The notes below the pieces were generated by a model, which worked only from the letters and a program-made list of their open reading frames with translations, was not told the origin of the DNA and searched no databases. A program made the position numbers and the translations under genes. From Akkermansia sp. (GTDB lineage: Bacteria; Verrucomicrobiota; Verrucomicrobiia; Verrucomicrobiales; Akkermansiaceae), in the NCBI GenBank assembly GCA_020047775.1, contig JAIFNK010000304.1, forward strand, positions 1 to 6,908: DNA of 6,908 nucleotides. The letters are read 5' to 3'. The number at the start of each line of letters is the position of its first letter. Positions within the stretch are counted from its first letter, which is position 1. This document shows, piece by piece, positions 1 through 6,431 of this stretch.

Positions 1-1
1 C

Positions 2-559
2 GCCCTCCCATCCGGCACCTGGACCTTGGAAAACGTCGATTCACTGACAGGAGCCTACGGTGCGAACTTCACCGTCGTCAGCGGCTTCACCGACGCCGGT
101 GGCAACAAGTGGACCAAGCCCAACGGCGCGAAGATCTACACCTTCGACGAGACCACCGGCATCCTGACTCTCGCTCCAGCAGCCGGCTACGCATCCTGGG
201 CCACCTTGAATGGCGCGGGTCCCAACCTCGACGACGACCACGACAACGACGGCGTAGACAATGGCACCGAATACTTCCTCGGCGGACCCAATGGCCCCAC
301 CACCGGCTTTACCGCCGTGCCCGGCGCGACCAACACCCTTGGCATCCTCAGCATCACCTGGAACAAAGGCGCTGGCTACAGCGGTGCTTACAACACCGAC
401 TTTGTCGTGGAAACCTCCACCACACTCAGCGGCCCGTGGACGGTTGAATCCTCACCCGGCAACGTCACTAACAGCCCCGCCAGCGTGACCTACACCTTCC
501 CGGGAGGCCCCACATACAGCGGCAAACGCTTCGCCCGCCTCAGCGTGACCGGGCCGTGA
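2..559 (+). CDS. C-terminal part of a large exported protein (5' end outside window)
   Basis: The reading frame is open from the window edge to TGA 557-559, so this is the 3' end of a longer gene. A TTG at 26 could be read as a start, but coding continues upstream of it and no signal peptide follows, so I do not treat it as the true start. About 55 Gly/Thr/Asn-rich beta-type residues come first (ending YTFDETTGILTLAPA), a style I associate with the last module of long verrucomicrobial beta-strand-repeat surface proteins; that link is inference. From position 194 comes a C-terminal domain of about 120 residues with an EF-hand-like loop DHDNDGVDNGTE (Asp, Asp, Asp, Asn, Glu at loop positions 1, 3, 5, 9, 12), then TDFVVETS, FPGGP and a final FARLSVTGP. 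The next gene ends in the same domain. Catalytic function, if any, lies outside the window. Confidence 0.85.
   Translation, partial: ALPSGTWTLENVDSLTGAYGANFTVVSGFTDAGGNKWTKPNGAKIYTFDETTGILTLAPAAGYASWATLNGAGPNLDDDHDNDGVDNGTEYFLGGPNGPTTGFTAVPGATNTLGILSITWNKGAGYSGAYNTDFVVETSTTLSGPWTVESSPGNVTNSPASVTYTFPGGPTYSGKRFARLSVTGP
194..556 (+). repeat. Shared C-terminal domain, copy 1
   Basis: This stretch encodes the last ~120 residues of the first gene and is paralogous to 3111-3488. By hand, the core from TGFTAVPG to GPWTVE matches the second copy at 34 of 49 residues without gaps. The calcium-type loop is encoded at 236-271. Both copies sit at the extreme C-terminus of exported proteins, which fits an anchoring, sorting or stabilising domain. 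Its role is inferred from position only. Confidence 0.8.
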
Positions 560-595
560 GCGATCCCTGTCGGACCATGATTTCCGGGATCACGG
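554..595 (+). other. Imperfect inverted repeat overlapping the gene 1 stop codon
   Basis: GATCCC at 562-567 is exactly complementary to GGGATC at 586-591 (18-base loop). CCGTG at 554-558 can alternatively stack on CACGG at 591-595, leaving a small one-sided bulge. There is no T tract after it, so it is not a standard intrinsic terminator. It may be a 3' mRNA-stabilising hairpin or chance. Confidence 0.3.
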
Positions 596-620
596 CAAAC
601 GGTCCCGCCAATCCAACACC

Positions 621-666
621 TCGCGCGGGCTGGCCTCCACGGCCCGCGCGACGGCTTCCGTCTTTT
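621..666 (+). terminator. GC-rich hairpin pair with TTTT tract before gene 2 (terminator or leader structure)
   Basis: TCGCGCGGGC (621-630) is a perfect inverted repeat of GCCCGCGCGA (642-651). A G-T wobble and a G-C pair can extend the stem inward, leaving a 7-base loop. A second small hairpin, GACGG/CTT/CCGTC (650-662), follows and runs directly into TTTT (663-666). The two share bases 650-651, so they compete at the base of the larger stem. This geometry fits an intrinsic terminator for gene 1. The T tract ends only two bases before the ATG at 669, so the same structure could also lie in the gene 2 leader. Confidence 0.5.
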
Positions 667-668
667 AT

Positions 669-3491
669 ATGAAATCTCCCTGGCTCATCCGATTCTTCGC
701 CATCGCGCTTTTTTCCCTGTCCTCCACCCTGCTCAGCGGCTCGAATTGGTCGGTCCGCAACGACGTGCGCTACCGTGGCGTCATCGCCGCCATCAAGGAC
801 GAGTCGCTCACCGCAGGCGAAGGGGAAACCGCTGCCTCTATCGGCCCGGAGCTGGGATTCGGTCATGTCATGGGCTACTTCCACGGCGAGCCGGTGCTCA
901 TCCTCAAATCCTCGGAAGGCGGCAAATCCCTCGGCGGCGAATTCCTCCCGCCGGGCAGCGTGCAATACACCTACGGCTCGGAAACGTTTCCAGCCTTCGG
1001 CCAGTCCCCTGTCTCATGGCCCACCGGCAGCACGCCCGTCAACGACCCCGCATTCTATGGTGGCATCCAGTTCGACAAATGCTTCCGCCATGAGGCCGAC
1101 TGGGCACCCGCCGGAGCATCGCTCCCCGCCGTCACCAACGTCGCCGACGTGCTCGACAACTTCGCCACCCAATACCCGCAGTGGGCGGCGCAGGGATTTG
1201 AAATCGCCGGCTTCGCATGGTTCCAAGGCTGGAATGACGGCCTCAGCTACACCGGGGAATACGGCTACCGCTATGAGCAGAACATGGCGCAGTTCATCCG
1301 CCAGATCCGCATCTATTACGAGGGCCGTTACCCCGGGAAAATTAAAACCAAAGCCCCTTTCGCCATCGCCACCTGCGCCTTCGGTGGCTACGACACGACC
1401 TACCCGACCCGCGTCGCCGTCGTGAACGCCCAGTTCGCTGTCGCCAGTTATCCCGAGTTCGCCGGCAACGTCATCACCATGGATGCCCGCAGCCACTGGC
1501 GGGATACCGCCGTTTCTCCCGTGTCACAAGGCTATCACTACAACCGCAATTCGGAAACCTACATGCTCGTCGGTGATGCGCTCGGCCGCGGCATGATCGA
1601 CCTCCTCAACGCGAGCTCACCCGACACCACGCCGCCAGTCGCCACTCTCAGCCCTGCGGACAACGCCACCGATGTGGGCGTCACGGCCAATCTATCCATC
1701 ACCTTCGACGAGCCGGTGCTGCGCGGTTCGGGAAACATCACGATCAAAAACCTCGGCAACTCCACCCAAACCGTCATCCCGATCACCGACCCGCAGGTTT
1801 CCATCTCGGACATGGTTCTAACCCTCAATCCGGCGGCGGATCTCGCCACCAGCACGAACTACGCCGTGCAGGTCGATGCCACGGCGCTCGTGAATCTTTC
1901 CGGCACCGCCTTTCCCGGCATCGCCGGCGACACGACGTGGAATTTCACCACCGCCGCCCCGGACCTGAGTGCGCCCACGCCGGACCCGATGAGTTTCTCC
2001 GTCGCGCCCGCAGCCACCTCCACCTCCAGCATCGCCATGACGGCCATCGCCGCCGTCGATCCTAACAGCGTGGAATACCACTTCGATGAAACCAGCGGCA
2101 TCCCCGGCGGAACCGACAGCGGCTGGCAGGACAGCCCTGTTTATACGGACACCGGACTCAACGCCAACACCCCATACACCTACCGGGTGAAAGCCCGGGA
2201 CAAATCCCCGAACCATAACGAGACCGCCTATTCCGCTTACTCGGCGGCCACCACTCAAAGCAATCTGCCGGGCGTGGTTGCCGCCTTCGATGTCAATCTC
2301 AACGATTCTCCAACCGAAGCCGGCTATCAGGGGCTTTCCAACACGACGTCCGGAAGCAACAACGGCGTGGGACTGTCCGCCACCACCATCAACATCAACA
2401 ACACCGGCTACCGTGACCGTGGGACCGGCGCGCCCCTCGCCACCGCCACGCGCCAGGCACTCATGCGCGACTTCATCTTCTGGAACTCTGGCTCCACCAC
2501 GACGCCAGCCACCGTGACATTTTCGCTGACAGGGCTGACGGCTAACACCTCCTACGCCATTACCTACTTCACCTACAACCAAGGCTCTTTCCAGTATCAG
2601 ATGAGCATTTACAAAGACAGCGTCATCCCAGCCAACAAGCTCGCCACGCACAACTCATCCGGGATTTCGCTTCCCGACAACTGCAACTTCACCTTCACCA
2701 CCACCTCAAGTGCCACCGGCACCATCATCCTGATCGCAGTGGGTGATGATCCGGGCTTTTCCAGTGTGGTCTTCAATGGCATGAGCATCTCCACCACGCC
2801 GGATGCCGCCGCCCCTGTTTCCAACCCCGCGTCGTTCGCCACGCCGCCCGCCGCTGTGGACCAGGCCTCTATCAGTATGACCGCCACCATCGCCAGCGAT
2901 CCCAGCGGAGTGGCGTATTTCTTCGAGGAAACCAGCGGCAACCCCGGTGGCAGCAGCAGCGCTTGGCAGGACCTTCCCACCTATGCCGACACCGGACTCA
3001 ATCCCGGCACCCATTACAGCTACCGCGTCAAAACCCGTGACAAGTCCGCCGCGCAGAACGAAGGCGGCTTTTCCGCCTCCGCGTCCGCCACCACCACCAC
3101 ACCGAGCGCTGATTTTTCAAGTTGGCAGTCCGCCAACGGCACCACCCAGACCATCGATCTCGATCACGACGCCGACGGGGTCCCCAACGGCATCGAGTTC
3201 TTCATCCATGGTCCTGTAGTCAACTCCGGTTTCACTCCGCTGCCCGGCGTGACCAACACCGGCGGCACTCTGAGTATCACCTGGACCAAAGCCACCGGTT
3301 ACACGGGTTCATACCCCACCGATTTCGTGGTGGAAACCTCCGCCACCTTGGCCGGCCCGTGGACCCCTGAAACCCTTGGCGGCACCGTCACAATCACTGG
3401 ACCAAACAACGAGTTCGTGACTTGCACCTTCCCGGGAGGCCCCGCATACGGCGGCAGGAAATTCGCCCGCCTCAAGGTGACCGGGCCGTAA
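669..3491 (+). CDS. Secreted SASA/SGNH acetylesterase-like multidomain protein lacking the nucleophile block
   Basis: 940 residues. ATG 669 is chosen because a signal peptide follows at once (basic MKSPWLIR, hydrophobic core to about residue 22, likely cleavage near 23-25); no Shine-Dalgarno is visible. Residues 26-314 resemble sialate O-acetylesterase/CE6-type esterases (PF03629-like): WSVRNDV (27-33), GPELGFGHV (59-67), GGKSLGGEF (84-92), GFAWFQGWND (181-190), and GYHYNRNSETY (288-298) with the probable catalytic His at 290. The GQSNM block with the Ser nucleophile, normally before the W-V-R-x-D-V region, is missing. Then come a Big_5-like Ig domain (about 321-429), an FN3-like module (431-530), a beta-rich putative carbohydrate-binding domain (533-709), a second FN3-like module (711-810), and the C-terminal domain (815-940) with a calcium loop at 832-843. 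As an intact enzyme it would deacetylate polysaccharide outside the cytoplasm; as read, it may only bind glycan. Ser/Thr/Ala/Pro-rich linkers join the modules. Confidence 0.88.
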   Translation: MKSPWLIRFFAIALFSLSSTLLSGSNWSVRNDVRYRGVIAAIKDESLTAGEGETAASIGPELGFGHVMGYFHGEPVLILKSSEGGKSLGGEFLPPGSVQYTYGSETFPAFGQSPVSWPTGSTPVNDPAFYGGIQFDKCFRHEADWAPAGASLPAVTNVADVLDNFATQYPQWAAQGFEIAGFAWFQGWNDGLSYTGEYGYRYEQNMAQFIRQIRIYYEGRYPGKIKTKAPFAIATCAFGGYDTTYPTRVAVVNAQFAVASYPEFAGNVITMDARSHWRDTAVSPVSQGYHYNRNSETYMLVGDALGRGMIDLLNASSPDTTPPVATLSPADNATDVGVTANLSITFDEPVLRGSGNITIKNLGNSTQTVIPITDPQVSISDMVLTLNPAADLATSTNYAVQVDATALVNLSGTAFPGIAGDTTWNFTTAAPDLSAPTPDPMSFSVAPAATSTSSIAMTAIAAVDPNSVEYHFDETSGIPGGTDSGWQDSPVYTDTGLNANTPYTYRVKARDKSPNHNETAYSAYSAATTQSNLPGVVAAFDVNLNDSPTEAGYQGLSNTTSGSNNGVGLSATTININNTGYRDRGTGAPLATATRQALMRDFIFWNSGSTTTPATVTFSLTGLTANTSYAITYFTYNQGSFQYQMSIYKDSVIPANKLATHNSSGISLPDNCNFTFTTTSSATGTIILIAVGDDPGFSSVVFNGMSISTTPDAAAPVSNPASFATPPAAVDQASISMTATIASDPSGVAYFFEETSGNPGGSSSAWQDLPTYADTGLNPGTHYSYRVKTRDKSAAQNEGGFSASASATTTTPSADFSSWQSANGTTQTIDLDHDADGVPNGIEFFIHGPVVNSGFTPLPGVTNTGGTLSITWTKATGYTGSYPTDFVVETSATLAGPWTPETLGGTVTITGPNNEFVTCTFPGGPAYGGRKFARLKVTGP
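1629..1955 (+). other. Big_5-like bacterial Ig domain within gene 2
   Basis: Residues 321-429 begin PPVATLSPADNATDVG, continue with LSITFDEPV and NITIKN, and end with TTWNFTTA. This is the usual layout of Big_5 Ig-like domains (post-Asp/Pro 'P-A-D-N-A-T-D-V' entry, 'F-D-E-P-V' strand, 'T-W-x-F-T-T' exit). In secreted hydrolases such domains act as spacers that hold catalytic and binding modules apart. Confidence 0.7.
1959..2258 (+). repeat. FN3-like module, copy A, within gene 2
   Basis: Residues 431-530, with VEYHFDETSG, WQDSPVYTDTGLN, YTYRVKARDKS and a final SAATT. The T-G-L-x-x-x-T-x-Y-x-Y-R-V-K-x-R-D pattern is typical of fibronectin type III folds. The copy at 2799-3098 lies exactly 840 bases downstream, and 56 of 100 residues match by hand with no gaps. 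Confidence 0.75.
2265..2795 (+). other. Putative carbohydrate-binding beta domain within gene 2
   Basis: Residues 533-709 lie between the two FN3-like copies. The domain opens VVAAFDVNLNDSPTEAGYQG, has TGYRDRGTG and LMRDFIFWN, a strand pair TFSLTGLTANTSYAITYF, and closes FSSVVFNGMSIS. The aromatic-rich beta pattern and the 'R-D-R-G ... R-D-F-I-F' features resemble malectin/CBM-like modules of planctomycetal and verrucomicrobial exported proteins. I cannot name a family, and ligand binding is inferred. Confidence 0.5.
2799..3098 (+). repeat. FN3-like module, copy B, within gene 2
   Basis: Residues 711-810, ungapped against copy A: VAYFFEETSG, WQDLPTYADTGLN, YSYRVKTRDKS and a final SATTT. The DNA matches copy A well in places (for example ACCAGCGGCA at 2091 and 2931, ACACCGGACTCA in both). 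This fits an internal duplication after which the copies diverged. Confidence 0.75.
3111..3488 (+). repeat. Shared C-terminal domain, copy 2
   Basis: Residues 815-940 of the second gene, paralogous to 194-556. The loop DHDADGVPNGIE (encoded 3162-3197) has Asp at loop positions 1, 3 and 5, Asn at 9 and Glu at 12, as expected for EF-hand/dockerin-like calcium binding. It ends FPGGPAYGGRKFARLKVTGP directly before the stop codon. Confidence 0.8.
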
Positions 3492-3568
3492 GCCGCACTC
3501 TATCGGTCCGCCCGCGGCCAATCCGAAAAACCATTTATTACTGATAGCAGGTGCCTGGGAATGACGTT

Positions 3569-6358
3569 ATGGAATCTATGATCAAACACTTGGCCTGGGC
3601 ACTGGGATGCACCGCGCTGGCAGCCGCTGCTTTCGGGCAGCCGCTGGAAAAGGAATTCGCCGATCCGCCGGTGGACTCGCGGCCGCGTGCCTTCTGGTGC
3701 TGGCTGAACGGCAGCATGACCAAGGAGCAGATCACCCGCGACCTGCGGGAGATGAAGGCCAAGGGCATGAGTGGCGCGGAAATCTGGGATGTGTCCGCCC
3801 ACCGCAATCCGGATGGTTTCGTGCCCGCCGGTCCGCCGTTTCTCGGCGACGAATCACGGGAGCTGATCGCCCATGCCATCCGCGAGGGAACCCAGCTCGA
3901 CCTGCGGCTCGGGATGGTCGCCTCAAGCGGTTGGAATGCCGGGGGCTCATGGGTGCCGCCCCATTTCGCAGGCAAGGGACTGTTCTGGTCCCAGCAGTCG
4001 GTCAAGGGGCCGGCCCGGGTTGATCTCAAACTGGCGTTTCCCGAGTGCCCTGATGCTCCGAAAGGCGGGAACGGCCTGCCGCTGTTTCACAAGGAAATCG
4101 CGGTGCTGGCCGTGCCTGTCGGCGGAGTGCTGGAAAACATCAGCCAGACGGTCGATCTCACAGCACTCATGACGCCGGACAGCCGCCTGGGTTGGGACGC
4201 ACCACCCGGCGAGTGGGCGGTGCTGCGCTTTGTGTGCAGCAATCACGGGCAGCAACTGATCGTGCCGAGCCCGAATTCCGGCGGACCGATGATCGACTTC
4301 TTCGATCCGGCGGCGACCGAGTTCCATGTCCGCCACATCGCGGACGCCATCCTCGGCAAACTCGGCCGCAAGGATTTCCGTGGCACGGCCTTCCGCTACC
4401 TTGAGTTCGACAGCATGGAGCTGGCAGAAGGCGTGTTGTGGTCGGACCACTTCGCCAAGCGGTTTGAAGAAATGCGCGGCTACAGCCCGCTTCCCTACCT
4501 GCCCTTGTTTGCCGGTTGGAAACTGGCGGATGACCAAGACTCTCGTTTTCACAATGACTACAAACTCTCGCTGAGCGACCAGTTGATCCACAGCCACTAC
4601 GACACCGGCAGCCGGATCATGGCGGAATACGGGCTGCATCTCGTCGCGGAAGCCGGTGGCCCCGGCCCGCCGATCTGGGACTCATGCCCGGTCGATGCGA
4701 TCAAGGCGCTCGGCGCGGTGGACGTGCCGCGAGGCGAGTTCTGGATGGGATTCGAGCGCGAAATCTTCCTGGTCAAGGAGATCGCCAGCGCGGCGCATGT
4801 CTATGGCAAGCCTTTGGTCGATGCCGAGTCCTTCACCACCTGGCGGCGCTGGAAAGACGGACCGGTAACCCACAAGCGGCTCGCCGACCGCGCGTTGTGC
4901 GAAGGGCTCAACAATTTCACCCTCCACACTCTTGCCAGCTCGCCGCCAGAAGCCGGGCTTCCGGGCCGCGCCTATCATGCGGGCACCGACATCAACCCGA
5001 CATCCACCTGGTGGCCGAAGGTGAAGCCGTTCATGGATTATATGGCCCGTTGTTCCCACATGCTTCGCCAGGGCAGGTTCGTTGCCGATGTCTGTTACTT
5101 CTACGGCGCGCAGGCACCGAATTTCTACCCTCCGCGCATGTTTGTTCCGAACAAGATCGTGCCCGGAGAGTTGGGGCTCGGTTATGACTACGACGTTTGC
5201 GACGCGCACTCGCTGATCACGCGCATGAGCGTGCGCGACGGGCGGATCGTCCTGCCAGCCGGCATGAGCTACGCGCTGCTCGCACTTCGCAAGCAGGAAA
5301 CGATGCCGCTCGAAGTGCTGCGCAAGATCCATCAGTTGGTCAGCGATGGCGCGGTGCTGGTCGGACCGCCTCCAGCCGCCATGAGCGGGCTCAAGCGCCC
5401 GGCGCAGCAGCTCGAGGAGTTCTCGTCATTGCTGCAAAAAGTGTGGGGGAAATGCGACGGCAAGGAGGTGACCAGCCATCGTTTGGGCAAGGGCGTGGTC
5501 CACTGGGGACCATCGTGGCGTCAAGTGCTTGAGGGGATGAAAGTGCCCCCTGATTTCCTCGTGGTCGATGAAACGGAGCGCGACAACCATGACTATATCC
5601 ATCGTCGTCTGGGAGACATGGATGTATATTTCGTGCGCAACAAGACCATGGAGGCCAAGTCGCTTGATTGTGTGTTTCGGGCCGTTGGAGACGAGGCGCG
5701 GTTATGGGATCCGGTCACCGGAAGAATCAGTGCCGCCTTCTCCGCTTCCGCTGGCGAAGGCGGCAGCAAGCTCAGGCTGGACTTACCTGCGGCGGGTTCG
5801 GTGTTTGTCGTGTTCAAGCCTGCGGCTGGAGGTTCATCGCCTGCCCAGTCGCCAGCAACGCAAGCGAAAATGAACATCCCGGTCGCCGGACCATGGTCGC
5901 TCGCATTCCCCGATGGCTGGGGCGTCAAGGAGGGCAACCGTTCGATTGACCAACTCGCCAGTTGGACGGACTCGGACGAGATCGCCGTGAAGTATTTCTC
6001 CGGCACGGCGACCTACACCACCACCATCGATCTGCCGGACGAAGCGGTTTCTAGCATAAATGAGCTATCCATCGATCTCGGTGGGGTCAAGGAGGTGGCC
6101 GGGGTGTTTCTCAATGGCAAGCCGCTGGGCATCGTCTGGACACCGCCCTGCCGGCTGAAACTCGGCGACGCCGTCCGTCCGGGCAAAAACGAACTCAAGG
6201 TCGAGGTGACTAACCTTTGGGCGAACCGCCTGATCGGCGACTTGACCCATCCCGAGCAAGGCACTTACACTCGCACCAACATGGCCCAGGCGTTCAAGGC
6301 CGGCGACGCGCCCTTGCCATCCGGCTTGCTGGGGCCTGTCAGGATCCTCGTGGAATGA
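3569..6358 (+). CDS. Exported GH106-type glycoside hydrolase (alpha-L-rhamnosidase-like)
   Basis: 929 residues from ATG 3569, preferred because GGGA lies 8 bases upstream and the signal peptide MESMIKHLAWALGCTALAAAAFG fits; GTG 3551 (935 aa) and ATG 3578 (926 aa) are alternatives. The mature protein begins near QPLEKEF. GH106 (PF17132-like) hallmarks in order: RPRAFWCWLNGSMT (38-51), EIWD (71-74), RYLEFDSMEL (276-285), RFEEMRGYSPLPYLP (298-312), LVAEAGGPGPPIWD (358-371), VDVPRGEFW (384-392), YGKPLVDAESFT (412-423), EGLNNFTLHT (445-454), TWWPKVKPFMDYMARC (480-495) and VADVCYFYG (505-513). After a Ser/Pro/Ala linker (about 753-769), residues 769-929 form a galactose-binding-like sandwich with KYFSGTATY, LDLGGV-type and VTNLWANRLIGDL motifs common at the end of this family. 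The family inverts alpha-L-rhamnosides; the exact substrate here is unproven. Glu/Asp of DSMEL, GEFW and DAESFT are candidate active-site acids. It lacks the C-terminal domain of genes 1 and 2, so it may be periplasmic. Confidence 0.88.
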   Translation: MESMIKHLAWALGCTALAAAAFGQPLEKEFADPPVDSRPRAFWCWLNGSMTKEQITRDLREMKAKGMSGAEIWDVSAHRNPDGFVPAGPPFLGDESRELIAHAIREGTQLDLRLGMVASSGWNAGGSWVPPHFAGKGLFWSQQSVKGPARVDLKLAFPECPDAPKGGNGLPLFHKEIAVLAVPVGGVLENISQTVDLTALMTPDSRLGWDAPPGEWAVLRFVCSNHGQQLIVPSPNSGGPMIDFFDPAATEFHVRHIADAILGKLGRKDFRGTAFRYLEFDSMELAEGVLWSDHFAKRFEEMRGYSPLPYLPLFAGWKLADDQDSRFHNDYKLSLSDQLIHSHYDTGSRIMAEYGLHLVAEAGGPGPPIWDSCPVDAIKALGAVDVPRGEFWMGFEREIFLVKEIASAAHVYGKPLVDAESFTTWRRWKDGPVTHKRLADRALCEGLNNFTLHTLASSPPEAGLPGRAYHAGTDINPTSTWWPKVKPFMDYMARCSHMLRQGRFVADVCYFYGAQAPNFYPPRMFVPNKIVPGELGLGYDYDVCDAHSLITRMSVRDGRIVLPAGMSYALLALRKQETMPLEVLRKIHQLVSDGAVLVGPPPAAMSGLKRPAQQLEEFSSLLQKVWGKCDGKEVTSHRLGKGVVHWGPSWRQVLEGMKVPPDFLVVDETERDNHDYIHRRLGDMDVYFVRNKTMEAKSLDCVFRAVGDEARLWDPVTGRISAAFSASAGEGGSKLRLDLPAAGSVFVVFKPAAGGSSPAQSPATQAKMNIPVAGPWSLAFPDGWGVKEGNRSIDQLASWTDSDEIAVKYFSGTATYTTTIDLPDEAVSSINELSIDLGGVKEVAGVFLNGKPLGIVWTPPCRLKLGDAVRPGKNELKVEVTNLWANRLIGDLTHPEQGTYTRTNMAQAFKAGDAPLPSGLLGPVRILVE

Positions 6359-6368
6359 ATCACCTGCA

Positions 6369-6408
6369 GCGCGTTTGATCCGCGCTCCGATTCCGATCGG
6401 TTGGAATC
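6369..6408 (+). other. Two consecutive hairpins between the GH106 gene and gene 4
   Basis: GCGCG (6369-6373) pairs with CGCGC (6381-6385) around a 7-base loop. GATTCCGA (6389-6396) then pairs with TTGGAATC (6401-6408), with one G-T wobble, around a TCGG tetraloop. No T tract follows, so this is not a canonical intrinsic terminator. It could be a 3'-end or leader structure. Confidence 0.35.
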
Positions 6409-6431
6409 AAATCACCCCATTTCAAAACATC

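Noticed and set aside
606..617. Upstream in-frame codons of gene 2 read RQSN, suggesting an N-terminal extension carrying the nucleophile.
   Set aside because: The frame is open only from 549 and has no good start there. The flanking residues (KRSRQSNTSRAG) do not fit the motif, and it would sit before the signal peptide and in the hairpin region.
996..1010. FGQSP at residues 110-114 of gene 2 looks like the missing GQSN nucleophile motif.
   Set aside because: It lies after the GPEL and GGKSL blocks, whereas the nucleophile block must come before them, and the following residues (PVSW) do not match N-M-x-G.
1818..2651. Long antisense reading frame opposite gene 2.
   Set aside because: It is low-complexity Gly/Arg/Val-rich, which is expected opposite GC-rich Thr/Ala/Pro codons, and it has no recognisable motif. 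It is a shadow of the real gene.
3500..3525. Spacer after gene 2 (GGTCCGCCCGCGGCCAATCC) resembles the spacer after gene 1 (GGTCCCGCCAATCC), suggesting duplication of the 3' flank.
   Set aside because: The match is short and needs a gap in GC-rich sequence, and the surrounding bases do not align. Chance is sufficient.
3526..3546. AT-rich patch before the GH106 gene (GAAAAACCATTTATTACTGA) as a promoter.
   Set aside because: TATTAC is only a weak -10 match and nothing like a -35 box lies about 17 bases upstream. It is suggestive composition only.
3596..3613. ALGC near the start of the GH106 protein as a lipobox.
   Set aside because: The -3 position is Ala rather than Leu, the hydrophobic stretch before Cys is too short, and hydrophobic sequence continues to a normal cleavage site near AFG.
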